Source: Bacillota bacterium (GTDB taxonomy: Bacteria; Bacillota; Clostridia; Oscillospirales; Oscillospiraceae). From it: a DNA stretch of 64,000 nt. The first letter of the stretch is position 1. The number at the start of each line of letters is the position of its first letter. The translations under genes were made by a program, and so were the position numbers. Location of the stretch: assembly GCA_023459875.1 (NCBI GenBank), contig JAEWRY010000049.1, forward strand, positions 1 through 64,000. The letters run 5' to 3'. The notes beneath the pieces were generated by a model, which made no database searches, was not told the DNA's origin, and was given only the letters and a program-made list of their open reading frames with translations. This document shows, piece after piece, positions 8,182 to 17,204 of the stretch.

Positions 8182-8212
8182 CGCAGCAACCCTGCCTTTC
8201 TTAAATGCTGCC

Positions 8213-9073
8213 TTAAATCAATGCTTCCGCGAAGGTTTCCGCCTCAAAGGGCCTGAGGTCGTCTATCCCCTCGCCGAGGCCCACGTACTTGACCGGCACC
8301 TTCAGGGTGCCGGCTATGGCCAGAACGATGCCGCCCTTGGCGGTGCCGTCCAGCTTGGTGAGAACGATGCCCGTGACGCCGGCGGCGTCCATAAACTGCT
8401 TTGCTTGGGTGAGCCCGTTCTGGCCCGTGGTGGCGTCCATCACCAATAGGGTCTCCCGGGAGCAGCCCGGCAGTTCCCGGTCGATGATGCGGCTGAGCTT
8501 TGAAAGCTCGTTCATCAGGTTCTTTTTATTGTGGAGCCTTCCGGCGGTATCCACCAGAACCACGTCCGTTCCCCGGGCGCGGGCCGCGGTCAAGGCGTCG
8601 AATACCACGGCGCCGGGATCGGCTCCCTCGGCGTGCTTCACAATGTCCACACCGCACCGGTCCGCCCAGATGGAGAGCTGCTCGGCGGCGGCGGCCCGGA
8701 AGGTATCAGCCGCGCAGAGCAGGACCTTCTTCCCTTCCGCCTTGTAACGGGCGCCAAGCTTTCCGATGGTGGTTGTTTTGCCGACGCCGTTCACGCCGAT
8801 AAAGAGCACCACCGCGGGCCTGTTCTTCAAATCCATGGCGGTATCCCCTACGCTTGCCATATCCGCCAGCACCCGCCGGAGACAGGCCTTGGCCTCTTCC
8901 GTCTCCTTGATGCGCTCCACCTTAATGCGGGTTCTGAGCTCCTCCACGGCGGCGGCGGCTGTCTCCACGCCCATGTCCGCCATGATTAGGGATTCTTCCA
9001 GCCCGTCATAGAATTCATCGTCAATTTTGGTAAAGAATATACCTATTTTTTTGATTCTGTCAAAGAAACCCAT
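8213..9073 (-). CDS. ftsY: Signal recognition particle receptor FtsY
   Basis: A 286-residue SRP GTPase that docks SRP-ribosome complexes at the membrane and hands them to SecYEG. The NG domain is complete: GVNGVGKTT (G1, about 93-101), DTFRAAAAEQL, DTAGR (about 176) and TKLDGTAKGG (about 238). The acidic A domain of longer FtsYs is absent, as in many Clostridia, and a short amphipathic start (MGFFDRIKKI) may bind the membrane. In Firmicutes it usually follows smc; here a duplicated smc tail and about 100 bp of other DNA separate the two. Confidence 0.96.
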   Translation of the reverse strand: MGFFDRIKKIGIFFTKIDDEFYDGLEESLIMADMGVETAAAAVEELRTRIKVERIKETEEAKACLRRVLADMASVGDTAMDLKNRPAVVLFIGVNGVGKTTTIGKLGARYKAEGKKVLLCAADTFRAAAAEQLSIWADRCGVDIVKHAEGADPGAVVFDALTAARARGTDVVLVDTAGRLHNKKNLMNELSKLSRIIDRELPGCSRETLLVMDATTGQNGLTQAKQFMDAAGVTGIVLTKLDGTAKGGIVLAIAGTLKVPVKYVGLGEGIDDLRPFEAETFAEALI

Positions 9074-9135
9074 GCAGTTTCTTTCCTCCCCGGTTCATTA
9101 TGTAGACGTATGATCTGATATTTGGTTCCCAAACG

Positions 9136-9201
9136 TCAGCCGATGCTGAGCTCTTTTTCCACGTCGTTCAGGCTGATGGTCAGCATTCTTGATATGCCCT
9201 G
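9136..9201 (-). pseudogene. Duplicated 3' end of smc
   Basis: This copies the end of smc (9297-9362). Bases 9159-9201 are identical to 9320-9362 (43 of 43), and the match continues with a few changes to the stop codon. Translated on the minus strand it reads GISRMLTISLNDVEKELSIG and a stop, against the real SMC end GISRMLTISLNDVVKELQIG. The copy has no start codon. The spacer (9202-9296) has small inverted repeats but no recognisable gene. It may be a relic of an unequal recombination or of allele replacement with a diverged smc. Confidence 0.85.
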
Positions 9202-9296
9202 TGATTTGATTGATCACCGACCGGGAATGAATCCCGTCTCGGCTCCGCGCCCTGGCGCGCCCGCGAGAACGCGGGTGTCGCAGGGCAAACGGTCCG

Positions 9297-12200
9297 TTAT
9301 CCAATCTGCAGCTCTTTTACCACGTCGTTCAGGCTGATGGTCAGCATTCTTGATATGCCCTGCTCCTGCATGGTCACGCCGTAGAGAACGTCGGCGGCCT
9401 CCATGGTGCCGCGGCGGTGGGTGATGACGATGAACTGGGTCTTGTTCGTAAGATTGCGCATATATTCCGCGAAGCGCACCACGTTGTTGTCGTCCAGGGC
9501 GGCCTCAATTTCGTCCAGCACGCAGAAGGGCGTAGGCCGTACCTTGAGAATAGCAAAATAGAGGGCAATCGCCACGAAGGCTTTCTCTCCGCCTGAGAGG
9601 AGGCTGATGATCTTGAGGGCCTTGCCGGGCGGCTGGACCTTGATCTCGATTCCGCAGTTTAAGATATCTTCCTGGTCCTCCAGCTCCAGAGTCGCCCTCC
9701 CGCCGCCGAAGAGCTCCAGGAAGGTCTCGCTGAAAGAGGTGCGGATGCTCTCGAATTCCCGCCTGAATATGACCTTCATCTCGCCTGTGATGTCGTTTAT
9801 GATCGTCTCCAGCTCGTCCTTGGATTTCTGCACATCGGCGCGCTGGTCCACGAAATAAGTGTAGCGCTCGTTCACCCGCTCAAATTCGCCGATGGCATCC
9901 ACATTGATGTTGCCCAGTTCGGCGATGAGCCGTTTTAGCTCGGAAACCCGCCTGCCCGCCTTGGGGAGGCTCTCCAGAACCATGCGCTGGGCCTTCGCGC
10001 CCTCGCTGGTCAGCTCGTAGGTTTCCCACAGCTTGTCCAGAATCTGCTTTTCCTCCATCTGCGCGGCAAGCTTTTTTTGCTCCAGGACCGATACTTCCCG
10101 CTCCAGGGACAGAAGTTCCTGATTCTTATCGCGGCTCTCCTTGTCGGCTACGTTTCGCCTGCGCTCAAGCTCCAGTTTCCTGGCTGTGACGGCGGCGATC
10201 TCCGCGGCGGAGCGCTCTTTGTCGCCGCGGATCTTTTCCATGTCCTTTTCCGCGGCAAGTATTTCTCCTCTCAGGGCCTCGCTGCGGCTCTCGTAATCAG
10301 AAATGAGACCCTCCCTCTGAGAACGGTCCCCCTCAATATCCCGCCGCAGAACCTCAAGTTCGGATACCGCCTTGGAGAGGGCAGCCTTCTCGGCCTCCAG
10401 CGCCGCTCGCTCCATCCGGAAGCCCGCCAGTTCTTCGGAGATTCTCTCCATACGGGTTTTAAGGTCGCTCTGACCCCGGCTCTTGCCATCGGCCTCGCTG
10501 CGCAATTCGGCGGCGGAGCCTTCCAGTTCCGCGATTCTCCCGCGGGCGGCTTCCATATCCCCTTCGGCTTTCGCGCTTCTGGCGGCAAGGTTTTCGATCT
10601 GAGTTTTCAGCTCCGCCCTGCGGCCGGCTATGGCGGTAAGCTGGCTTTCGCGGTTTTCCAGTTTTCCCGTGAGGGTGAGAATGCTGTCGTCCAGCTCGCG
10701 AAGCTGGCCCTGCGCCGTTTCCATCTCATAAACGGCGGCGGCGGCATCGCGGCTTGCCTCCTCGGAGGCTTTGGCGGCGGCGGCGAGGTCGGCCTTCAGC
10801 TTTTCCATCTGCGCTTTTAGCCGGTCAAGCTCGTTTGCCCGGGAGAGGATGCCCGCCGAACGGCTCACCGAGCCGCCGGTCATGGAGCCGCCGGGGTTCA
10901 TGACCTGGCCGTCCAGCGTCACGATGCGGAAGCCATAGTGGTATTTCCGCGCCATGGCGATGGCGCTGTCCATATCCTGGGCAATCACAACCCTGCCAAG
11001 CAGGCTTGAAAAGATCTGACCGTAAATGTCGTCATGCTCCACAAGCTCGGAAGCCACGCCCACGAAGCCCGGTTCCTGTTTCACGCCGCGTTCATTTAAT
11101 TGGTTGGGACGGATGGAGGTGAGCGGCAGGAAGGTGGCCCTTCCGCCGTCCCGGCGCTTGAGGGAGGAAATCGCTTTCTTCGCGCTTTCCTCGTTCTCCA
11201 CAACGATGTTCTGCATGGCCCCGCCCAGGGCGATTTCAACCGCGACCGCATAGCGGTCGGGGACCCGCAGCAGACCGGCTACCGGCCCATGGATTCCGGG
11301 GAGCTCCCCCCTGCCGGCTTCGCTCATGACCAGTTTCACCGCTTTGGAGTAGCCCTCATACATCTTTTCCATCTCGGCGAGCATGTTCATGCGGGACTGG
11401 AGGGCGTTATCCTCCATTTTAAGGGTGGTTAAGGTCTCCGCGGCGGTTTTGGCTTTCTTCTGCCTTCCGTCCAGGCGCAGTTTATAGCCGCCGATGATAT
11501 TCAGAAGGGATTCCCGCTCTTCCCTGGCCTTGGCGAGTTCTCCCTCGGTTTCCGATTTGAGGCTTTCGGCTTCTTTGAGCCGTTCTTCGGCGCCCATCAG
11601 CCCTCCCCTGGCGGATTCGTCCCGATCAAGGAGTTCCTGGGCCGCCGCGCAGAGGGCGGAGAGCAGCTCCCGCGCCTCGCCGGCCGAGGCGGATTTGAGC
11701 GCCGCTTTCTCCCGCAGGGCTTCCAGCTCCCGGTCCAGGATGCCCACCGACTCACCGGCCTGACGGCCCAGCTCCTCCTGGCGGGTGATTTCGCTGTCAA
11801 GCCGCTCGAAGGAGGCGGCGATTTCCTCAAGACGCGCCCGACGGGCGGAGAGCTGTTCGTCGATGCTACCGGTACGGCCCTCCTGTTCGGCCAGTTCCCT
11901 CTTGAGGCGCTCGGCGTTTTGCAGATTGTTTTCGATGTTATTTTTGAGGAGCGCCACGGCGCTCTCCCGCTCGTTCAAATCGGTCTCCAGAGCGGAGGAG
12001 CGGAACCGGACCCGGTCAGCCTCGATGTCGCATTCCCGCATCAAAGCGGCAAGGGTTTCGGACTCCTGATAGAGCCGTTCGAGGGAAGAATTCGCTTCGT
12101 CCCGCTGGCGGGCGGCGTTATCGTAGTCGGAGACCGCCTTGATACTGCTTGTCCTGATTTTCTCAAGCTGCTCCAGCCACAAGGAGATTTCGAGCGCCCT

Positions 12201-12866
12201 GAGCTCGTCCCGGTAGATGAGGAACTTCTTTGCTTTTTCCGATTGCTGCCTGAGGGGCTCCACCTGGAGCTCCAGCTCGTCTATCTTGTCGCCGATCCGG
12301 ACCAGGTTTTCTTCGGTAAGCTCCAGCTTGCGGGAGGCTTCCTCTTTCCGGTGCCGAAACCTGGAAATACCGGCGGCTTCCTCAAAAATCTGCCGCCGGT
12401 CTACGCTTTTAACCGATAATATTTCATCGATTTTCCCCTGGCCGATCACGGAATAGCCTTCGCGGCCCAGGCCGGTGTCCATGAAAAGCTCGCTGACATC
12501 CTTCAGCCGGACGGCGCGGCGGTTCAGATAATACTCGCTTTCACCGGAACGGTAATAGCGCCTGGTCACCATGACCTCGCTCTCGTCCAGATGAAAATAA
12601 TGGTCGCTGTTGTCCAGCACCAGCGACACTTCGGCAAACCCCTGCTGACGGCGCTTCTGCGTACCGCCGAAAATCACGTCTTCCATTTTGCCGCCCCGGA
12701 GGGCCCGGGTGGACTGCTCCCCCATCACCCAGCGGATGGCGTCGGAGAGGTTGGATTTGCCGCTGCCGTTGGGGCCGACAATGGCGGTGATGTCTTTGCC
12801 GAAGGTGAGGGAGGTTTTATCCGGAAACGATTTAAAGCCCTGTATTTCCAGAGACTTTAAGTACAT
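9297..12866 (-). CDS. smc: Chromosome segregation SMC ATPase
   Basis: A 1189-residue SMC protein that forms condensin with ScpA/ScpB and compacts and segregates the chromosome. It has the N-terminal Walker A GPNGSGKS (31-38), a long coiled coil, a hinge (about 505-660, with IHGPVAGLLRVPDRYAVAVE), a second coiled coil, the ABC signature LSGGEKAF (about 1089) and Walker B CVLDEIEAALDDNN (about 1112). Length matches Firmicute SMCs. A good promoter lies upstream and the SD GAGGTGGTGTGAGG precedes the start. rnc, its usual upstream neighbour, is absent; a hairpin array and an aldehyde dehydrogenase gene stand there instead. Confidence 0.97.
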   Translation of the reverse strand: MYLKSLEIQGFKSFPDKTSLTFGKDITAIVGPNGSGKSNLSDAIRWVMGEQSTRALRGGKMEDVIFGGTQKRRQQGFAEVSLVLDNSDHYFHLDESEVMVTRRYYRSGESEYYLNRRAVRLKDVSELFMDTGLGREGYSVIGQGKIDEILSVKSVDRRQIFEEAAGISRFRHRKEEASRKLELTEENLVRIGDKIDELELQVEPLRQQSEKAKKFLIYRDELRALEISLWLEQLEKIRTSSIKAVSDYDNAARQRDEANSSLERLYQESETLAALMRECDIEADRVRFRSSALETDLNERESAVALLKNNIENNLQNAERLKRELAEQEGRTGSIDEQLSARRARLEEIAASFERLDSEITRQEELGRQAGESVGILDRELEALREKAALKSASAGEARELLSALCAAAQELLDRDESARGGLMGAEERLKEAESLKSETEGELAKAREERESLLNIIGGYKLRLDGRQKKAKTAAETLTTLKMEDNALQSRMNMLAEMEKMYEGYSKAVKLVMSEAGRGELPGIHGPVAGLLRVPDRYAVAVEIALGGAMQNIVVENEESAKKAISSLKRRDGGRATFLPLTSIRPNQLNERGVKQEPGFVGVASELVEHDDIYGQIFSSLLGRVVIAQDMDSAIAMARKYHYGFRIVTLDGQVMNPGGSMTGGSVSRSAGILSRANELDRLKAQMEKLKADLAAAAKASEEASRDAAAAVYEMETAQGQLRELDDSILTLTGKLENRESQLTAIAGRRAELKTQIENLAARSAKAEGDMEAARGRIAELEGSAAELRSEADGKSRGQSDLKTRMERISEELAGFRMERAALEAEKAALSKAVSELEVLRRDIEGDRSQREGLISDYESRSEALRGEILAAEKDMEKIRGDKERSAAEIAAVTARKLELERRRNVADKESRDKNQELLSLEREVSVLEQKKLAAQMEEKQILDKLWETYELTSEGAKAQRMVLESLPKAGRRVSELKRLIAELGNINVDAIGEFERVNERYTYFVDQRADVQKSKDELETIINDITGEMKVIFRREFESIRTSFSETFLELFGGGRATLELEDQEDILNCGIEIKVQPPGKALKIISLLSGGEKAFVAIALYFAILKVRPTPFCVLDEIEAALDDNNVVRFAEYMRNLTNKTQFIVITHRRGTMEAADVLYGVTMQEQGISRMLTISLNDVVKELQIG

Positions 12867-12906
12867 ACCTCACACCACCTCACTTTTCTATACATGAATA
12901 GAGGTT

Positions 12907-12935
12907 ATTATATCAAAAGCGCTTTGTCATTGCAA
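12907..12935 (-). promoter_or_regulatory. Sigma-A promoter of smc
   Basis: On the minus strand TTGCAA (12935-12930), a 17-base spacer and TATAAT (12912-12907), about 40 bases upstream of the smc start. It probably drives the smc-ftsY-rdgB-yhbY run. Confidence 0.7.
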
Positions 12936-13027
12936 CAGGTAACGGGTCGACATAAAGAGAGATTTATGCTATTTACAATCTCTAAAGCTGTTTCTCAGCT
13001 TGTTAAAAACGTGAATTGTGGGGGAAA

Positions 13028-13210
13028 CCTCGCAGAGTTTGCGCCCGCGGGCGCAAATAGAATGACATCCGTTTTCCCCGACGACATGTGCGTCGGGGAA
13101 AACACTTCTCGCGCAGTGACCGTCAAAATGGCCGCCTCAAGCGGACATCGAGGCGGGGAACGCAGCGCAGCTCGCCTGTCGACAAACCCCTTTGGGGTTT
13201 GTCGACAGGC
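13028..13210 (-). repeat. Intergenic hairpin array, copy 2
   Basis: Read on the minus strand: a perfect 17-bp stem (13210-13194/13190-13174), a 7-bp stem (13156-13150/13138-13132), linker GAGAAG (13110-13105), a perfect 13-bp stem (13103-13091/13083-13071), a 13-base linker, a palindrome of two 9-base arms (13057-13038), then CTCTGCGAGG (13037-13028). Order, GAGAAG, the 13-base linker length and CTCTGCGAGG match copy 1 (51-208), but every stem sequence is different. It follows the aldehyde dehydrogenase terminator. I see no gene in 12867-13260. Confidence 0.75.
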
Positions 13211-13248
13211 AAAAACAGCGTATCGCCTCGGCAGGCGATACGCTGTTT
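13211..13248 (-). terminator. Rho-independent terminator of the aldehyde dehydrogenase gene
   Basis: A perfect 16-bp stem (13213-13228/13233-13248) followed on the minus strand by a T-run (GCTGTTTTTG), 12 bases after the stop codon. Confidence 0.85.
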
Positions 13249-13260
13249 CCGCAAGGAGAT

Positions 13261-14760
13261 TTACTTCTCGGGATAGAAGCCGGAAGGGGCTTCGGAGAGG
13301 TTAATCATAATGTTCTTCATCTGCGTGTAATGCTCCAGGATGATCTTGTGAGTCTCGCGGCCGATACCGGAGGCCTTGTAGCCGCCGAAGGGCGCGCCCT
13401 CGGGGATGGCGTTGTAGGTGTTGACCCACATACGGCCGGTCTCGATGGCTCTGGAGACGCGGATGGCACGGTTGATATCACGGGTCCAGACGGCGCCGCC
13501 GAGGCCGTAGACGTTGTCGTTGGCCATGGCGATGACTTCGTCCTCATCCTTGAACTTGATGATGCAGGCCACCGGCCCAAAGATCTCTTCCTGGGCAACC
13601 CGCATATGGTTCGTCACGTTGGTGAGCAGGGTGGGCTTCATGAAGCAGCCCTGGGCAAGCGCCCCTTCGGTGGCGCGCACGCCGCCGCAGGCAACGGTGG
13701 CGCCTTCCGATTTTCCGATTTCGATATAATCCAGAATCTTCTTCATCTGAGTCTCGTTAATCTGGGAGCCCATCTGGGTATCCATCTCCCAAGGCACGCC
13801 CACCTTGACACTGTTGAAGGCCTTGACCGCAGCCTCTACAAATTTGTCGTAGATGCCCTCCTGAACGAAGACGCGGGAGCCGGCGCAGCAGACCTGGCCC
13901 TGGTTGAAGAGGATGCCCAGCTGAAGGCCGTCGATGGCCATATCCCACTTGCAGTCGTCGAAATAGATGTTGGCGGATTTTCCGCCCAGCTCCAAGGTGG
14001 AGGGGATGAGCCGCTCAGCCGCCGCGCAGGCCACGCAGCCGCCCACTTCGGTGGAACCGGTGAAGGCCAGCTTGCGGAAGCCCTTGTGGTCGAGTATGTA
14101 CTGGCCGGCTTTGGAACCGGAACCGGTAATCACATTGAAAACGCCCGCCGGAAGCACATCCTGAACCAGGCGCGCAAACTCAAGAACGCTCAAAGAGGTG
14201 TCGCTGGAGGGCTTGAACACGGTGCAGCAGCCGGCGGCCAGCACGGGGGCCAGCTTCCACGCGGCCATGAGGAAGGGGAAGTTCCACGGCACGATCTGCC
14301 CCACCACGCCGATCGGTTCCCGGAGAATGAGGGAAAGGGTATCGGAGCCCAGGATGGTGGCGCTGCCCTCCTCCGCCATGATGCAGCCGGCAAAATAGCG
14401 GAAATGCTGGGCGCTCAGGGGCACGTCGATGGCCATGGTCTCGCGGATGGGCTTGCCGTTGTCCATGGATTCCACCATTGCCAGGTGTTCCGTGTTGGCG
14501 TCGATGATATCGGCGATCTTATTGAGAATGACGGCTCTTTGGTTTACGGTGACTTTTTTCCAGCTTTCAAAGGCTTTCCAGGCCGCGTTCACGGCCTCGT
14601 CCACATCTTCCTTGGTGGCTTGGGCACAGACCGCAAGAGACTCGCCGCTTGCGGGGCACTTTGAAACAAAGGTTCCGCCGTCCGAAGCGTCTTTCCATTT
14701 TCCGCCGATAAACAGGCCGTATTTCTTTTGCAGGTTCAGATCTTTCATATTTTTACCCAT
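13261..14760 (-). CDS. NAD(P)-dependent aldehyde dehydrogenase
   Basis: A 499-residue member of the aldehyde dehydrogenase superfamily, oxidising aldehydes to acids with NAD(P)+. The cofactor-binding PWNFPFLMAAWKLAPVLAAG segment, FTGSTEVG, the general-base Glu in LELGGKSANI (about 257) and the catalytic Cys in GQVCCAGSRVFV (about 291) are present. It resembles the AldB/acetaldehyde-type clade, but the substrate is not decided by sequence. It is a single-gene unit with its own terminator; the 5' flank (14761-14880) is AT-rich, with a TATAAT-like box but no clear -35. Confidence 0.93.
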   Translation of the reverse strand: MGKNMKDLNLQKKYGLFIGGKWKDASDGGTFVSKCPASGESLAVCAQATKEDVDEAVNAAWKAFESWKKVTVNQRAVILNKIADIIDANTEHLAMVESMDNGKPIRETMAIDVPLSAQHFRYFAGCIMAEEGSATILGSDTLSLILREPIGVVGQIVPWNFPFLMAAWKLAPVLAAGCCTVFKPSSDTSLSVLEFARLVQDVLPAGVFNVITGSGSKAGQYILDHKGFRKLAFTGSTEVGGCVACAAAERLIPSTLELGGKSANIYFDDCKWDMAIDGLQLGILFNQGQVCCAGSRVFVQEGIYDKFVEAAVKAFNSVKVGVPWEMDTQMGSQINETQMKKILDYIEIGKSEGATVACGGVRATEGALAQGCFMKPTLLTNVTNHMRVAQEEIFGPVACIIKFKDEDEVIAMANDNVYGLGGAVWTRDINRAIRVSRAIETGRMWVNTYNAIPEGAPFGGYKASGIGRETHKIILEHYTQMKNIMINLSEAPSGFYPEK

Positions 14761-14910
14761 CCTTTCTTTTTGTTGGTTTATTCTTACTCGTGTATAATTG
14801 ATTATAGCACTTCATTTGTGTATATTAAATAGATTCCAAATATAATTATTTTATGACTGTTATTACTATTATACAAATTATTCATACCATTACCGCTCTT
14901 TCCCCAATGC

Positions 14911-14943
14911 AAAAAAGCCGCGGCCCTTGAAAGGCCACGGCTT
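14911..14943 (-). terminator. Terminator of the his operon
   Basis: A GC-rich 10-bp stem with one mismatch (14916-14925/14933-14942), followed on the minus strand by TTTTTT (14916-14911). It lies about 140 bases after hisE. A second hairpin (15026-15032/15045-15051) lies between hisE and it. No gene is seen in 14761-15079. Confidence 0.8.
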
Positions 14944-15079
14944 TACAGGAATATTCTTACAGCAGCAGGCTCAGCTTGTCGAAATAAGTCGAATTATTAT
15001 TCGTCCCACGCCAGCGGATTAATTCCCGGCAGACACGTTAACCCCTGCCGGAAAGAGCGTTTTTTTCCGACGAAGGTTC

Positions 15080-15406
15080 TCAAGAGCTGTGATCGCTCGC
15101 GTGCATCTGCTTGAGGTTGCCGATCTTTTCGCTGCGGCGGCGGAGTTCCTCGAGTACTTCCTCCATGGAAATGCCCTGGCAGGCCATCAGCACGGTGACA
15201 TGGTAGAAAAGATCGGCGATTTCGGCCACCGTTTCCTCCTTCACCCCGTTCTTTGCGGCGATGATGGTTTCGGAGCACTCCTCGCCGACTTTCTTGAGTA
15301 TTTTATCCAGACCCTGATCCAGCAGATAGCAGGTGTAGGAGCCTTCCTGGGGGTTCTCCTTCCGGTCCAGCACCACGCCGTAAAGGGCTCTCAGCTCGTT
15401 GCTCAT
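15080..15406 (-). CDS. hisE: Phosphoribosyl-ATP pyrophosphatase HisE
   Basis: A 108-residue MazG-like protein that converts phosphoribosyl-ATP to phosphoribosyl-AMP, the second step of histidine synthesis. The all-alpha motif KVGEECSETIIAAKNG followed by EIADLFYHVTVLMA supplies the Mg-binding acidic residues. I place the start at the second ATG (15406): GGAGG lies seven bases upstream, and the start then overlaps the hisI stop by four bases (ATGA). HisE and HisI are separate proteins here, not fused as in enterobacteria. Confidence 0.94.
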   Translation of the reverse strand: MSNELRALYGVVLDRKENPQEGSYTCYLLDQGLDKILKKVGEECSETIIAAKNGVKEETVAEIADLFYHVTVLMACQGISMEEVLEELRRRSEKIGNLKQMHASDHSS

Positions 15407-15729
15407 GTCCATTCCTCCGTTATCTCGTTAAAAAAGCAGGATACCGCGCCCGTGTGGCAGGTGGGGCCGTCAGGGCGGCACAGGTAAAGCAGGGTGTCGG
15501 TGTCACAGTCGGTCAGTATTTTCTCCACGTGCAGGAAGTTCCCCGAGCTCTCCCCCTTGTTCCAGAGCTTCTTCCGGCTGCGGCTCCAGAACCAGGCTGT
15601 CTTGGTCTCCCGGGTCAGCTCCAGCGCCCGGCGGTCGGTGAAACCCAGCATGAGGACCTGGTTCGTCCGGGCGTCCTGAATGATGACCGGAATCAGCTCC
15701 GACTTTTCAAATAACCGCTCTGTTTTCAT
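15403..15729 (-). CDS. hisI: Phosphoribosyl-AMP cyclohydrolase HisI
   Basis: A 108-residue zinc enzyme opening the purine ring of phosphoribosyl-AMP (third step). Signatures are VIIQDARTNQVLMLGF, TAWFWSRSRKKLWNKGE and the metal-binding DCDTDTLLYLCRPDGPTCHTG segment with conserved Asp and Cys residues. It starts three bases after the hisF stop and its end overlaps hisE by four bases, implying translational coupling. Confidence 0.95.
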   Translation of the reverse strand: MKTERLFEKSELIPVIIQDARTNQVLMLGFTDRRALELTRETKTAWFWSRSRKKLWNKGESSGNFLHVEKILTDCDTDTLLYLCRPDGPTCHTGAVSCFFNEITEEWT

Positions 15730-15732
15730 ACT

Positions 15733-16488
15733 TCACCTCACGGGAATGTCCCGGGATTTAAGATATTCCTTCACCTGGGGAACCGTCAGCTCGCCGAAGT
15801 GGAAGAGGGAGGCTGCTAAGGCGGCGTCCGCCCCCGTCTGCTCGAAGACCTGGGCGAAGTGGAAGATGCTTCCGCAGCCGCCTGAGGCGATGACCGGGAT
15901 GTGGACGGCCTCGGCAATGGCGCGGGTAAGGGGCAGGTCGTAGCCCAGCTTGGTGCCGTCGGCGTCCATGGAGGTGAGGAGGATTTCGCCCGCTCCCAGC
16001 CGCTCTCCCTTCACGGCCCAGGCGACCGCGTCCAGACCCGTGGGAATCCGCCCTCCTGCAACCACCACTTCCCAGCCGCCCCCCTGCCGCTCCCGGGCGT
16101 CGACGGCCAGCACCACGCACTGGGAACCGAAGCGTTCGGCGGCCTCTGTGATGAGGGTTGGGTCGGCCACCGCCGCGGAGTTGATGGAGATTTTATCGGC
16201 TCCCGCGCGCAGGAGCAGCTGAAAATCATCCAGACTGCGGATGCCTCCGCCCACGGTGAGGGGTACGAAGACCTGGGAGGCAGTGCGCTCCACCACGTCA
16301 GCCACCGTTTTTCGGTCGTCGCTGGTGGCGGTGATGTCCAGAAAGACGATCTCGTCGGCCCCCTGGTCGGAGTAGTATTTGGCAAGCTCCACCGGGTCGC
16401 CCGCGTCCCGCAGTGATACAAAATTAACTCCCTTGACCACTCTGCCGTCCCGCACGTCAAGACAGGGGATGATTCGTTTGGCTAGCAT
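15733..16488 (-). CDS. hisF: Imidazole glycerol phosphate synthase, cyclase subunit HisF
   Basis: A 251-residue (beta/alpha)8 barrel that joins HisH-derived ammonia to PRFAR, giving imidazole glycerol phosphate and AICAR. Catalytic Asp residues are in IIPCLDVRDGRVVKG and LTSMDADGTKLGYD; phosphate-binding turns are VGGGIRS and ASGGCGS. It overlaps hisA by seven bases. Its partner hisH is one gene upstream, so the complete synthase is encoded. Confidence 0.97.
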   Translation of the reverse strand: MLAKRIIPCLDVRDGRVVKGVNFVSLRDAGDPVELAKYYSDQGADEIVFLDITATSDDRKTVADVVERTASQVFVPLTVGGGIRSLDDFQLLLRAGADKISINSAAVADPTLITEAAERFGSQCVVLAVDARERQGGGWEVVVAGGRIPTGLDAVAWAVKGERLGAGEILLTSMDADGTKLGYDLPLTRAIAEAVHIPVIASGGCGSIFHFAQVFEQTGADAALAASLFHFGELTVPQVKEYLKSRDIPVR

Positions 16489-17204
16489 TGGCTTCCTCCC
16501 TCTCTCACGGCCTCGGCCAGATCCATGGTCCCCGCGTAATAGGCCTTTCCGATGATGGCACCGTACAGGCCCATATCCCGCAGACGCTTCACATCGTCCA
16601 GGGTGGTGACGCCACCGCTGGCGATGACGCGGCAGGAGACCGACTTTTGCAGCGCTTCCAGTTTTTCAAAGGAAGGACCGGAGAGCATCCCATCCGCCGC
16701 TATGTCTGTAAATACAATATACTTTACACCATGTTCTTTTACTTTGCAAGCAAATTCAAGATAGTCAAGGCCGGAATCGGTCTCCCAGCCGGAGACGCGC
16801 ACCCTGCCGTCCAGGCAGTCGATGCCCACGGCCGTCCGGCCGCCGTACCTCTTCACGGCGTAATCCACCACCTGCGGAGCGGTAACTGCGGCCGAGCCGA
16901 TCACAAGGCGGGAAGCTCCGGCCAGGGTCACCGCGTCCACGTCCTCCACGGTCTTGATGCCACCGCCCAGCTCCACAAGAAGGCCGGACTTTTCAATGAT
17001 CTCACGTATGATAGGGAAATTTTTCCGAACGCCCGCCCGTGCTCCGTCCAGGTCCACCATATGGACCCAGCGGGCCCCCGCTTCGGAAAAGCGCTTTGCC
17101 GTCTCCAGAGCGCTTTCGGCCACCTTGTGGGCGGTGTCGAATTCCCCTTTCCGGAGGCGAACGCATAGGCCATTTTTCAGGTCGATGGCTGGCAGAAGGA
17201 TCAT
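16482..17204 (-). CDS. hisA: ProFAR isomerase HisA
   Basis: A 240-residue (beta/alpha)8 barrel isomerising ProFAR to PRFAR (fourth step). Catalytic Asp residues lie in LLPAIDLKNG and FTDIAADGML; ELGGGIK and ASGGVTT bind the phosphates. The start overlaps the hisH stop by four bases (ATGA). Length and motifs are normal for HisA; a dual TrpF role (PriA) cannot be judged from sequence alone. Confidence 0.96.
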   Translation of the reverse strand: MILLPAIDLKNGLCVRLRKGEFDTAHKVAESALETAKRFSEAGARWVHMVDLDGARAGVRKNFPIIREIIEKSGLLVELGGGIKTVEDVDAVTLAGASRLVIGSAAVTAPQVVDYAVKRYGGRTAVGIDCLDGRVRVSGWETDSGLDYLEFACKVKEHGVKYIVFTDIAADGMLSGPSFEKLEALQKSVSCRVIASGGVTTLDDVKRLRDMGLYGAIIGKAYYAGTMDLAEAVREGGSQC

